Source: Pseudovibrio brasiliensis
Lineage (GTDB): Bacteria > Pseudomonadota > Alphaproteobacteria > Rhizobiales > Stappiaceae
Reading direction: 5' to 3'
NCBI RefSeq assembly: GCF_018282095.1
Contig: NZ_CP074126.1
Location: 2,800,501-2,864,500, forward strand
DNA: 64,000 nucleotides
Position 1 is the first letter of the stretch. Each line of letters starts with the position of its first letter. Shown piece after piece: positions 47,185 to 55,840 of the stretch. Under the pieces are notes generated by a model. That model was not told the origin of the DNA. It saw only the letters and a list, made by a program, of their open reading frames with translations, and ran no database searches. The position numbers and the translations under genes were made by a program.

Positions 47185-47755
47185 CTCCGATCTCATCATC
47201 CTCGTCTTCAACACGTGGTGGGCGCTCGTTTGGGTCACGACCAACACGCTGCATCAACGTGGAAAGTTCGATGAAGTGGTCCGCTTGACGGCGCAGATCA
47301 TCAGCAATCATTGGCGGCTGTGTCTGAAGTGTGGAAACAACAGAAACCTTGCGACCACGACGCTGCAGCGCTTCAACCAGAGAACGGAAGTCACCATCAC
47401 CAGAAAACAGAACGATATGGTCAACATGATCGATCAACTGCATGGCGTCCACAGCCAGCTCGATATCCATGTTGCCTTTAATTTTGCGACGTCCTGCTGA
47501 ATCCACGAATTCCTTAACAGGTTTGGTAACGACCTTGTAGCCATTGTAGTCCAGCCAATCGATCAATGGACGAATGGAGGAGTACTCCTGCTCTTCCACC
47601 AGCGCTGTGTAATAGTAAGCGCGTAGCAGGTAGCCCTTTGATTGGAATTCTTTCAAGAGACGCTTGTAATCGATGTCGAAACCAATTGCTTTCGCCGTCG
47701 AATAAAGGTTCGCTCCATCAATGAATAAAGCAATCTTTTCGCGGGGATCAAACAT
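47171..47755 (-). CDS. NYN domain protein (LabA/DUF88 family)
   Basis: A 194-residue protein with a PIN-like ribonuclease fold: KIALFIDGANLY (first metal aspartate), KGNMDIELAVDAMQL, and IVLFSGDGDFRSLVEALQRRGRKVSVV with the further acidic residues. These are the NYN/LabA metal-binding positions, so nuclease activity on RNA is possible but unproven for this group. The C-terminus is a short acidic tail. It overlaps the uracil-DNA glycosylase gene downstream. An 824-base AT-rich spacer lies upstream. Confidence 0.9.
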   Translation of the reverse strand: MFDPREKIALFIDGANLYSTAKAIGFDIDYKRLLKEFQSKGYLLRAYYYTALVEEQEYSSIRPLIDWLDYNGYKVVTKPVKEFVDSAGRRKIKGNMDIELAVDAMQLIDHVDHIVLFSGDGDFRSLVEALQRRGRKVSVVSTLQTQPPMIADDLRRQADHFIELSTLMQRVGRDPNERPPRVEDEDDEIGDDDY

Positions 47756-48579
47756 ATTATTTTTAGCCTTTCCGCTGCACAGACGCGTAAGTCAGTAACT
47801 TGTTATAAGCAATCACTTTCTGGACATGCCTATTTGCTGTCGTGACATGTCTAGAATGTATGCCGTTCTAATTGACCCGGTTGCACTCTACGTTAAATCG
47901 AATACGCATTCGTTACGGACAAACATAAAACCTTGTCCCTCAGCGTATATATTGCATTGGTCTAGTTAATATCGGACCAATACAGTTCGATTCACCGGCC
48001 AGAAACTAAAACAAGATGAATGAAATTTACAGATGTCATCTTGCATAAATTAACAGGAACCCACCAAATATTCCCACTTTATATTATAGTTCCAGTTTAG
48101 CTTAGAAACAAACCACCGGATATAGATACTAATGGTTCCAATAGAAACAAGGTTTCCTTGTTTTTTCGGATCTAGGGCATTCCAAGAATATCTGGACCAG
48201 AATTTCGGTTAATTCTAATTTGTTATTTTTTTTCATCTATTCCAATTCCAGTGTACAAAACGGACCTTGAAACTCACTCAGGAGTTGAAGATTTGAAAAT
48301 TCGTTCCTCCAGAAAAACCAACAATAAAAAACTAATCCGACTTAGCACTGCACACTAAAGCAGCCCTTCACAATAGTATTGAAGTTAAAATCAAGCGCGT
48401 TAGACCTAAAGCCCCAATTTTTCTCTGGCCTAATCTTAAGCAGCTCTAGCCTGGAAAATTTCCCCTTTTATAATAAGATGTAAAGGAGTTGCACAAAAAA
48501 TACAGAAACGGCTCTTGCCTTAAAACAAGAAGCATTCTATGAGTGGCCTCTGAATTCCCAGATATTACGGAGTGATCGA
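47756..48579. other. AT-rich intergenic spacer of 824 bases between the NYN gene and rpoZ
   Basis: The longest gene-free stretch of the window, clearly richer in A and T than its flanks. It contains three inverted repeats: ATTGGTC/GACCAAT (47956-47981), CAAGATG/CATCTTG (48012-48043) and AACAAGG/CCTTGTT followed by a T run (48146-48166, terminator-like on the plus strand). Only very short open frames are present. It must hold the divergent promoters of rpoZ and the NYN gene, and could hide a small RNA. Confidence 0.6.
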
Positions 48580-48975
48580 ATGGCACGTGTGACCGTCGAG
48601 GATTGCGTCGACAAGGTCGAAAACCGGTTTGAGCTGGTTCTGCTTGCCAGCCATCGCGCCCGGATGATTTCCAGCGGCTCGCCGCTGACAATCGACCGCG
48701 ACAACGATAAGAACCCGGTTGTTGCGCTTCGCGAAATCGCTGAAGAAACAGTGAGCCCAGAGGACTTAAAAGAAGACCTCATTCACTCTCTTCAGAAGTT
48801 CGTGGAAGTGGACGAGCCGGAAGCAGAAACAGCACCAATGGTTCCTAGCGACCCACAACAACTTCAGATCAATGCAGTTGACGATTCAGAAGTCGAATTT
48901 GATAGCATTACTGAAGAAGACCTGCTGAAGGGGCTTGAAGGCCTGGTACCGCCGGAACGTTCCGACGACTACTAA
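48580..48975 (+). CDS. rpoZ: RNA polymerase omega subunit
   Basis: Assists folding and assembly of the beta-prime subunit and takes part in ppGpp binding. The 131-residue protein starts [28 protein letters not shown] with the conserved core through [10 protein letters not shown]; the acidic C-terminal extension ([10 protein letters not shown] to RSDDY) is typical of alphaproteobacteria. It lies 96 bases before rsh, the usual rpoZ-rsh order, which couples omega with the ppGpp enzyme. Confidence 0.97.
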   Translation: MARVTVEDCVDKVENRFELVLLASHRARMISSGSPLTIDRDNDKNPVVALREIAEETVSPEDLKEDLIHSLQKFVEVDEPEAETAPMVPSDPQQLQINAVDDSEVEFDSITEEDLLKGLEGLVPPERSDDY

Positions 48976-49071
48976 TCGCCCTCACGCAAGATGTCGGCGT
49001 CGGCCGGGCCGGCGCCTCGCATTTTCAGGTCCGGCCCTAGCTTATTTGCATAGTGAAGCGGCCGCCCGAAA

Positions 49072-51306
49072 ATGATGCGTCAATACGAACTTGTTGAGAG
49101 AGTAACCAGCTACAATCCTGATACGGATGAAGCGCTGCTCAACAAGGCATATGTTTATGCCATGCAAAAGCATGGTACCCAGACCCGCGCCTCTGGGGAT
49201 CCTTATATTTCCCACCCTCTCGAAGTTGCAGCCATCCTCACCGACATGAAGTTGGATGATGCGACGATTGCTGTTGCCCTGCTTCATGACACCATTGAAG
49301 ACACTGACGCCACGCGTGCTGAAATTGATCGCATGTTTGGTGAGGAAATCGGCAAGCTTGTAGAGGGCCTGACCAAAATCCAGCGCCTGGATCTGGTATC
49401 CCGCAAAGCCAAACAGGCTGAAAACTTCCGCAAGCTTCTGCTTGCCATCGCTGATGACGTCCGCGTTCTCCTCGTAAAACTGGCCGATCGCCTGCACAAC
49501 ATGCGCACCCTGCACCACATGCGGGAAGACAAGCGCATCCGCATCGCCGAAGAGACCATGGAGATCTATGCGCCACTTGCTGGCCGCATGGGTATGCAGG
49601 ACATCCGCGACGAGCTGGAAGACATCTCCTTCGAGACCCTCTATCCCGACGCTCGCAACACCATCCGCGAGCGCCTTGCGATCCTGCACAGCAAGAACGA
49701 AGGCCTGATCACGGACATTGAAGAAGACCTGACACAGCGCCTCGCCGAACAAGGCATCACCGCCAAGATCAGTGGACGTGAAAAGCGCGCCTACTCCATC
49801 TTCCGCAAGATGGAAGAAAAGTCCCTCGGCTTTGAGCAGCTCTCAGACATTTACGGCTTCCGTGCAATTGTTCCCGCACTGGAAGATTGCTACCGCGTGC
49901 TGGGTGTCATCCATACAGCATGGCCATGCGTACCAGGCCGCTTTAAAGATTACATCTCCACGCCGAAGCAGAACGATTACCGTTCCATCCACACCACGGT
50001 AGTGGGACCAAAGCGCCAGCGCGTTGAGCTGCAGATCCGCACTCAAGCCATGCACCGCATCGCGGAAAATGGCATCGCAGCACACGCGCTTTACAAAGAC
50101 GGCGTCACCGGCGGCCGTAACATCCAGTCCATGACCGCGGAATCCCGCGCCTATGGCTGGCTGCGCGGCACCATTGATCTGCTGGCACAAGGTGAATCTC
50201 CAGAAGAGTTCCTCGAGCACACCAAGCTTGAGCTCTTCCACGATCAGGTCTTCTGCTTCACACCAAAGGGCCGCCTGATCGCACTGCCACGCGGTGCAAC
50301 ACCGATCGACTTCGCCTACGCAGTCCATACGGACATCGGCAACACATGTGTCGGCTGTAAGATCAACGGTCGCATCTCCTCGCTGGTCACAGAACTGACC
50401 AATGGTGATGAGGTCGACATCGTCCGTTCACAAGCCCAGACCCCTCCTCCGGCCTGGGAAAACATCGCTGTCACCGGCAAGGCACGCTCTGCCATCCGCA
50501 AGGCAACCAAAGCCTCCGCCCGTCAGCAATACGGCGGCCTTGGTAAGCACATTCTGGAACGCGCGTTCTCTCATGCAGGCAAGGACTTCGATGAGGCCGC
50601 TCTAGAAGCGCATATTAAGAAGTTCAACCTGGAATCCACACTCGACCTACTTGTATCCGTAGGTCGCGGAGACATTCAGGCAGGCGCTGTCCTTGAAGTC
50701 GCATATCCAGATTACGCACCAGCGCAAGGCACTGACCGCAATACAAGCACCCCTCCAGCAGGCTCAGCCTCAGAAGGCTGGTTCGATCTGGATAAGGGCA
50801 GCTCAGTCAAATTCAAGATCCCTGAGGGGTCTGAGGACGGCGCAAAGAACGGCTCCCTGCCGATCCGCACCAGCGTCTCCGGCTCCCTTCCAGTCCGCTT
50901 TGCCCCAAGCGGCGGCGCAGTACCAGGCGACCGTATCGTTGGCATTCTAACGCCGGGCGTTGGCATCACCATCTACCCGATCCAGTCCCCGGACCTGAAA
51001 GAGTTTGACGATCAGCCAGAGCGCTGGCTCGACGTTCGCTGGGACATTGACCCGAATGCACCAGAGCGCTTCCCGGCGCAGATCAGCGTGTTTGCAGTCA
51101 ACGAACCAGGATCACTGGCGGCTATCACCAAAGTGATTGGTGACCATCGCGGCAACATTGATAATATCAAAATGATCCGCAAAGCCTCTGATTTTCACGA
51201 GATGCTAATTGATCTTGAGGTATGGGATTTGAAGCACCTGAATCTGATCCTGAACCAGCTGCGTGCCAAACCCAATGTCTCCGAAGCGCAAAGGGTGAAT
51301 GGCTAG
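49072..51306 (+). CDS. rsh: Bifunctional (p)ppGpp synthetase/hydrolase
   Basis: Makes and degrades the alarmone ppGpp. A 744-residue protein with domains in order: HD hydrolase (YISHPLEVAAILTDM, then ALLHDTIEDTDAT, with the H/HD/ED metal residues intact), synthetase (GREKRAYSIFRKM, IYGFRAIV, NDYRSIHTTVVG, ELQIRT), TGS domain (FCFTPKGRLIALPRGATPIDFAYAVHT), and a C-terminal ACT domain (QISVFAVNEPGSLAAITKVIGDHRGNI). Both active sites look complete, consistent with the single Rsh of alphaproteobacteria. The TGS and ACT domains sense starvation via the ribosome. It is followed by an OPRT-like gene, as in Brucella. Confidence 0.97.
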   Translation: MMRQYELVERVTSYNPDTDEALLNKAYVYAMQKHGTQTRASGDPYISHPLEVAAILTDMKLDDATIAVALLHDTIEDTDATRAEIDRMFGEEIGKLVEGLTKIQRLDLVSRKAKQAENFRKLLLAIADDVRVLLVKLADRLHNMRTLHHMREDKRIRIAEETMEIYAPLAGRMGMQDIRDELEDISFETLYPDARNTIRERLAILHSKNEGLITDIEEDLTQRLAEQGITAKISGREKRAYSIFRKMEEKSLGFEQLSDIYGFRAIVPALEDCYRVLGVIHTAWPCVPGRFKDYISTPKQNDYRSIHTTVVGPKRQRVELQIRTQAMHRIAENGIAAHALYKDGVTGGRNIQSMTAESRAYGWLRGTIDLLAQGESPEEFLEHTKLELFHDQVFCFTPKGRLIALPRGATPIDFAYAVHTDIGNTCVGCKINGRISSLVTELTNGDEVDIVRSQAQTPPPAWENIAVTGKARSAIRKATKASARQQYGGLGKHILERAFSHAGKDFDEAALEAHIKKFNLESTLDLLVSVGRGDIQAGAVLEVAYPDYAPAQGTDRNTSTPPAGSASEGWFDLDKGSSVKFKIPEGSEDGAKNGSLPIRTSVSGSLPVRFAPSGGAVPGDRIVGILTPGVGITIYPIQSPDLKEFDDQPERWLDVRWDIDPNAPERFPAQISVFAVNEPGSLAAITKVIGDHRGNIDNIKMIRKASDFHEMLIDLEVWDLKHLNLILNQLRAKPNVSEAQRVNG

Positions 51307-51331
51307 CCGCTGAGAATAAAAAGGAAAGCCC

Positions 51332-51925
51332 ATGGGCCCAAATGCAGTCCTGGACGTTTTCAGAGAAACAGACGCCCTGAAGGAAGGCCACTTCGTTCTT
51401 CCTTCAGGCTGGCATGGCTCAGCCTACCTTCAACGACAAAAGCTGCTTGAGTATCCCGACAAAGTCGAGATACTCGCCTCCGAGCTGGTCAAAAAAATCG
51501 CTGCTCACCAGCTCCTAAACTTCTCCCATTTCGTTGCCCCCAGCTTAGGTGGGCTCATCGTTGGCCTGCAAACTGCAAGAATCATGCAGAAAAGTGCCCT
51601 ATGGTTACGTCGTGAAGGCGGCGCACTGACAACAGGCCCCGCATCCATTCCTCCAAAGTCAAATGTATTTATAGTTCAGGATGTTGTAGGAACAGGTCAT
51701 CTATGCCTATCCACAATTGAGGCCTTGCAGTCACTGTCTCTTAACACCGTAGGTGTTGGTTGTTTTATCGACAGGAGTCTTGAGGATACAGACTTGGGAG
51801 TACCGCTAATATCTCTTGCTCCATTAAAACTGCCGGTGTATGCAGCCGAGAATGTACCAAAGGAACTCGCTGAGATACCGGCCATAGAAACAACCCCTGT
51901 CGAGCCATTCACCTGGCACGATTGA
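51332..51925 (+). CDS. Orotate phosphoribosyltransferase-like protein, degenerate PRPP loop
   Basis: The position after rsh and the sequence pattern (VFRETDALKEGHFVLPSGWHGSAYLQ, then FVAPSLGGLIVG, GVGCFIDRS and LISLAPLKLPVYAAENVPKELAEIP) match the 192-residue PyrE found after rsh in Brucella and relatives. However, the PRPP-binding loop, normally V-E-D-x-x-T-T-G, reads VQDVVGTGHL: the glutamate has become glutamine and one threonine glycine. The basic segment expected before it is replaced by ALTTGPAS. A second gene with a canonical loop exists at 60559. I infer this copy has reduced or changed activity. No frameshift is seen, so it is still translated. Confidence 0.75.
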   Translation: MGPNAVLDVFRETDALKEGHFVLPSGWHGSAYLQRQKLLEYPDKVEILASELVKKIAAHQLLNFSHFVAPSLGGLIVGLQTARIMQKSALWLRREGGALTTGPASIPPKSNVFIVQDVVGTGHLCLSTIEALQSLSLNTVGVGCFIDRSLEDTDLGVPLISLAPLKLPVYAAENVPKELAEIPAIETTPVEPFTWHD

Positions 51926-51950
51926 GAATAAGCAAAGTACTTGAACCGAA

Positions 51951-52535
51951 ATGATTTTTAAACGGCGGGATAAACCAACAAGAATAGAACGTATCCGCGT
52001 GGCTGTCTGGCCGCGTCACAGTTGGTCTCGCTCATTCAGGTACTTTACAAAGCGCGTTCTGCGCCTTTCAGCAAGCCCTCAAAAAGTGGCTGCAGGGTTC
52101 GCAGCCGGTGCTGCCGCCTCATTTACACCATTCATCGGCTTTCATTTCATTCTCAGCTTTGTTCTGGCGTACATCCTGCGCGGCAACCTGTTAGCCGCCG
52201 CATTGGGCACCGCAGTCGGCAATCCGCTCACCTTCCCGTTCATCTGGGCCAGCACCTACAAGGTCGGCCTTTACATCATGGCTGAAGGCGATCGCCCGCT
52301 GCCGCATTTTGGCGATAAGCTCGATCACTCCATGCTGTCCCAGTCGCTGGACACCATCTGGCCGATCCTGAAACCCATGCTGATTGGCTCAATCCCACTG
52401 GGTCTTGTTGCAGGAGTGTTCTTCTACTTTGTTGTTCTGGGCTCTGTATCCACCTACCAGAAAGCCCGCGAACATCGCTTCCGCCTGAAAAGAAAACTAG
52501 CAGCAAGAAGCAAAAAAGCAGATCAGGACAAATAA
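51951..52535 (+). CDS. DUF2062 membrane protein
   Basis: A 194-residue inner-membrane protein with the DUF2062 pattern: SPQKVAAGFAAGAAASFTPFIGFHFILSFVLAYILRGNLLAAALGTAVGNPLTFPFIW, with the repeated G-x-A and GNPLT motifs, and a last membrane segment (IPLGLVAGVFFYFVVLGSV) before a basic tail (RFRLKRKLAARSKK). Unknown function. Its place between the OPRT-like gene and acpS is conserved in Rhizobiales. Confidence 0.9.
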   Translation: MIFKRRDKPTRIERIRVAVWPRHSWSRSFRYFTKRVLRLSASPQKVAAGFAAGAAASFTPFIGFHFILSFVLAYILRGNLLAAALGTAVGNPLTFPFIWASTYKVGLYIMAEGDRPLPHFGDKLDHSMLSQSLDTIWPILKPMLIGSIPLGLVAGVFFYFVVLGSVSTYQKAREHRFRLKRKLAARSKKADQDK

Positions 52536-52687
52536 AAACGGGCAGCTGGTAAAGCGCCTCAACCCTGATCAGATGACCAAGGAGCCCAGACGCTTCTTGA
52601 AAAAGCATTGCACCTGAACAACTTACTCTGAAGGCTTGTGGGTTTTCCGCTCACGCGCCAATATATCCGTCAATCAACGAGGCACAG

Positions 52688-53107
52688 ATGATTATTGGCA
52701 TTGGCAGCGATCTGAGCGACATCCGCAGAATAGAGAAAACGCTCTCCCGTTTTCCTGATCGCTTCACAAAACGCGTCTTTACAGATGTTGAACGCGCAAA
52801 GGCAGAAGGGCGCGCTAACAAGGCAGCGACCTATGCAAAGCGCTTCGCCGCCAAAGAGGCCTGCTCCAAAGCTTTGGGCACCGGCCTGTCCATGGGTGTC
52901 GCCTGGAAAGAGATGGGCGTCGTCAACCTGCCAAGTGGCAAGCCAACTCTGCACCTGACTGGCGGCGCGAAAGAAAGACTGGATAAACTTGTGCCAAAAG
53001 GCTTTGTGCCACGAATTGACCTTACAATTACGGATGATTATCCGCTGGCTCAGGCATTTGTGGTCATTTCGGCCTGGCCGGAGGACTGGCCTGGCCTAGA
53101 GCCGTGA
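52688..53107 (+). CDS. acpS: Holo-[acyl-carrier-protein] synthase
   Basis: Transfers phosphopantetheine from CoA to acyl carrier protein. The 139-residue protein has the metal-binding aspartate in [15 protein letters not shown] and the glutamate in [16 protein letters not shown], the two AcpS signature sites. A conserved member of the acpS-lepB-rnc-era-recO run. It is separated from lepB by 145 bases. Confidence 0.97.
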   Translation: MIIGIGSDLSDIRRIEKTLSRFPDRFTKRVFTDVERAKAEGRANKAATYAKRFAAKEACSKALGTGLSMGVAWKEMGVVNLPSGKPTLHLTGGAKERLDKLVPKGFVPRIDLTITDDYPLAQAFVVISAWPEDWPGLEP

Positions 53108-53252
53108 AAACGTAAATGAACTGGATTGCAGAAGTGGCCTTGAACCGCTAAGAGATCCACCTATGTGAATTTTATTGTCTGGGGACTGACTCGCCTTAAC
53201 AAAGTGATGGGCACCGGGCCAAGCGAGTATTCTCTTACCACGAAGGATGAAC

Positions 53253-54002
53253 ATGAGCCAATCCAAAGAAAAGGAGCAGGAAGGCGGCGTATATGAGACC
53301 ATTAAGGTCATCGCCCAGGCACTGCTGCTCGCTCTGGTTGTTAGAACATTTCTTTTTCAGCCATTTTTTATTCCTTCGGGCTCCATGAAAGACACTTTGC
53401 TCATTGGCGACTACCTGTTTGTCTCCAAGTATAGCTACGGCTATTCAAAGTACTCCTTCCCGTTTGGACTGGCACCGTTCGAAGGCCGCATCTGGAGCTC
53501 ACCACCAGAGCGTGGTGAAATTGCTGTCTTCAAACTGCCGAAAGACAATTCTACAGATTACATCAAACGTGTGATTGGCCTGCCGGGCGACGAAATTCAG
53601 ATGATCAACGGTGTGCTGCACATCAACGGCGAAGCTGTTGAGCGCAAGCGCATTGACGACTACATCGAGAAAGATGCCTACGGCAACATCCACAAAATCC
53701 CGCGCTACATTGAGACATTGCCGAATGGCGTGAGCTATCAGACTCTTGATATCACAACCAATGGCTCGCTGGACAACACACCCGTTTATCACGTACCAGC
53801 AGATCGCTATTTCATGATGGGCGACAACAGGGACAATTCACAGGACAGCCGCGTTCTTTCTGAAGTGGGCTACGTCCCGTTCGAGAACTTTATCGGCCGC
53901 GCTGAGATCATCTTCTTCTCCGTTGAAGACGATCAACCAGCATGGATGTTCTGGAAATGGCCTTGGACCGTTCGCTGGGATCGACTTGGTGACGTACTCT
54001 AA
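53253..54002 (+). CDS. lepB: Signal peptidase I
   Basis: Cleaves signal peptides at the periplasmic face. One membrane segment (TIKVIAQALLLALVVRTFLF) is followed by the catalytic serine in IPSGSMKDTLLIGDYL, the general-base lysine in DYIKRVIGLPGDEI, and the box E motif YFMMGDNRDNSQDSR. I chose the second ATG (53253) because AAGGA lies 6 bases upstream; the first (53247) touches it. The 249-residue length is normal for alphaproteobacteria. Confidence 0.97.
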   Translation: MSQSKEKEQEGGVYETIKVIAQALLLALVVRTFLFQPFFIPSGSMKDTLLIGDYLFVSKYSYGYSKYSFPFGLAPFEGRIWSSPPERGEIAVFKLPKDNSTDYIKRVIGLPGDEIQMINGVLHINGEAVERKRIDDYIEKDAYGNIHKIPRYIETLPNGVSYQTLDITTNGSLDNTPVYHVPADRYFMMGDNRDNSQDSRVLSEVGYVPFENFIGRAEIIFFSVEDDQPAWMFWKWPWTVRWDRLGDVL

Positions 54003-54041
54003 CAAGCCTGCAGCGCAGGCTTTGAAGGAATTAGCCGGAAT

Positions 54042-54749
54042 ATGAGCAGAAGAAAAAGACCGGTATCTGACGCAGCGCTGGAAGAGCGCATTGGCTATAA
54101 GTTCACGAACAAGGAGCTCCTTGTTCGTGCGCTGACTCATGCCAGCGCCCTTCCGGTTGCCAAGGCATCTTTGCAAAGCTACCAGCGCCTGGAGTTTCTT
54201 GGCGACCGCGTGCTTGGCCTTGCGATTGCGACGATGCTGGAAGAAAACTTCCCTAAAGCGGATGAAGGGGAACTTGCTCGTCGCCTGAACCAGCTTGTGA
54301 AACGCGAAACCTGTGCTGAGGTCTCTAAGGTCATTGGCATCGGCCAGCATATGCGCGTGGGCGAAGCTGAGGCGCACACTGGCGGCAGAACCAAAACGGC
54401 AATTCTTGCAGACATGTGCGAGAGCCTGATTGCAGCAATTTACCTTGATAGCGGATTTGACGAAGCAGAGAACTTCATCAAGCGCTATTTTGCTGAAAGA
54501 ATGGTATCTTACACAGGCCCGTTGCGAGACGCCAAAACAACGCTTCAGGAGTGGGCACAGTCCAAAGGACGCCCTACCCCGCAATACGAAACAATCTCTC
54601 GCAGTGGTCCCGATCACGCCCCGATCTTCAAGATCCGCGTCAACGTGGAAGGTGTGGACCCGGGCGAAGCAGTCGGAAGCTCAAAGCGCATCGCTGAACA
54701 GTCCGCTGCCGAGAACATCCTGCGCCGCGAAGGCGTATGGAGCGAATAG
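54042..54749 (+). CDS. rnc: Ribonuclease III
   Basis: Cuts double-stranded RNA, including rRNA precursors. The 235-residue protein has the signature YQRLEFLGDRVLGLAI, the second acidic site in KTAILADMCESLIAAIYLDSGF, and the C-terminal dsRNA-binding domain (DAKTTLQEWAQSKGRPTPQYE to GSSKRIAEQSAAENIL). It starts 39 bases after lepB and ends 7 bases before era. Confidence 0.97.
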   Translation: MSRRKRPVSDAALEERIGYKFTNKELLVRALTHASALPVAKASLQSYQRLEFLGDRVLGLAIATMLEENFPKADEGELARRLNQLVKRETCAEVSKVIGIGQHMRVGEAEAHTGGRTKTAILADMCESLIAAIYLDSGFDEAENFIKRYFAERMVSYTGPLRDAKTTLQEWAQSKGRPTPQYETISRSGPDHAPIFKIRVNVEGVDPGEAVGSSKRIAEQSAAENILRREGVWSE

Positions 54750-54756
54750 GTCTTAA

Positions 54757-55719
54757 ATGAACGACGAAAACAACAACAACGACGACCTGCCGGAAGGTTT
54801 CAACTTCGGCCTGGCGCCGGTCAACGAAAACTCACGCGCTGGCTTTGTCGCGTTGATTGGCGCGCCAAACGCGGGCAAGTCTACGCTGCTGAACCAGTTG
54901 GTTGGCACAAAAGTCTCAATCGTCACCCACAAGGTGCAGACAACCCGCGCAATCGTACGCGGCGTTGCCATTGAAGACGACAGCCAGGTTATCTTCGTTG
55001 ACACCCCAGGCATCTTCCGCCCGAAACGCCGTCTCGACCGCGCAATGGTTGACACAGCCTGGGGCGGCGCTAAAGACGCTGACGTGGTGGCTGTGCTCAT
55101 CGATGCCAAGAAAGGCATCAATGAAGCTGTTGAGCGCATCCTGAACGAGTTGGAGCACATCAAGCTTCCAAAAGTTCTGATCCTCAACAAGATCGACATC
55201 ACCAAGCGCGATCAACTTCTGGAACTGGCAGCAAAAGCCAACGAATACACCAAGTTCGACCAGACCTTCATGGTCTCCGCCATCAATGGTTCTGGCACCA
55301 AGGATATTCTGAAGTACTTCTCAGAGCAGATGCCAAAGGGTCCATGGCTCTATCCGGAAGATCAGGCCTCCGACATTCCTCTGCGGATGCTGGCAGCTGA
55401 GATCACCCGTGAAAAGCTCTACCTGCGCCTTCATGAGGAACTGCCTTACATCTCCACCGTCGAGACCGATAAGTGGGAAGACAAGAAGGACGGCTCCATC
55501 CGCATCGAGCAGACCATCTTTGTTGAACGCGACAGTCAGAAGTCCATCGTGCTGGGTAAGAATGGCCAGACCATTAAAGCAATCTCCAAAGCGGCGCGTG
55601 AAGAGCTCACAGAAGCTTTCGAGACCAAGGTCCACCTCTTCGTGTTTGTGAAAGTGCGCGAAAACTGGTCCGATGACCCGGAGCGTTACCGCAACATGGG
55701 ACTGGACTTCCCACACTAA
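54757..55719 (+). CDS. era: GTPase Era
   Basis: An essential 16S rRNA-binding GTPase for 30S subunit maturation. G-motifs are complete: GAPNAGKSTLLN (G1), the switch TT in KVQTTRAIVRG, DTPGIF (G3), NKID (G4) and SAINGSG (G5). The C-terminal KH domain is present (VERDSQKSIVLGKNGQTIKAISKAAREEL). The stop codon TAA at 55717 is part of the palindromic repeat that begins there, so the repeat appears to have supplied or replaced the end of the gene. Confidence 0.97.
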   Translation: MNDENNNNDDLPEGFNFGLAPVNENSRAGFVALIGAPNAGKSTLLNQLVGTKVSIVTHKVQTTRAIVRGVAIEDDSQVIFVDTPGIFRPKRRLDRAMVDTAWGGAKDADVVAVLIDAKKGINEAVERILNELEHIKLPKVLILNKIDITKRDQLLELAAKANEYTKFDQTFMVSAINGSGTKDILKYFSEQMPKGPWLYPEDQASDIPLRMLAAEITREKLYLRLHEELPYISTVETDKWEDKKDGSIRIEQTIFVERDSQKSIVLGKNGQTIKAISKAAREELTEAFETKVHLFVFVKVRENWSDDPERYRNMGLDFPH

Positions 55720-55720
55720 A

Positions 55721-55765
55721 GCGTATCGCTGAAAAGTGCCCACCGGTTTTCAGATAAAGATACGC
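55721..55765. repeat. Dispersed 45-bp palindromic repeat, copy 4
   Basis: GCGTATC-G-CTGAAAA-GTGCCCA-CCGGTTTTCAG-ATAAA-GATACGC. Nearly identical to copy 2 at 31379; the inner arms carry a compensated pair (CTGAAAA with TTTTCAG instead of CCGAAAA with TTTTCGG), which keeps the stem. The shared sequence extends left to CTAAA, so it includes the era stop codon. Confidence 0.88.
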
Positions 55766-55776
55766 AAAACAAAGGC

Positions 55777-55818
55777 TAAAGCAGTTCGTGTGCTTCAACA
55801 AAAATGCGAACTGCTTTA
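55777..55818. repeat. Companion inverted repeat beside copy 4
   Basis: TAAAGCAGTTCG (55777-55788) and CGAACTGCTTTA (55807-55818) form a perfect 12-base stem with an 18-base loop. The right arm also occurs directly after copy 2 (31423-31434). It lies 23 bases before recO. Confidence 0.8.
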
Positions 55819-55840
55819 ACTTTTCACAGGCAACTTCAAG

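Noticed and set aside
48292-48357. Short frame MKIRSSRKTNNKK... in the AT-rich spacer with AGGAG upstream, starting like ribosomal protein L36
   Set aside because: Only the first six residues resemble L36; there is no continuation in any frame and just 21 codons, so it is most likely chance.
48997-49013. GC-rich hairpin between rpoZ and rsh as terminator
   Set aside because: No T run follows and rpoZ and rsh are normally co-transcribed; too weak to call.
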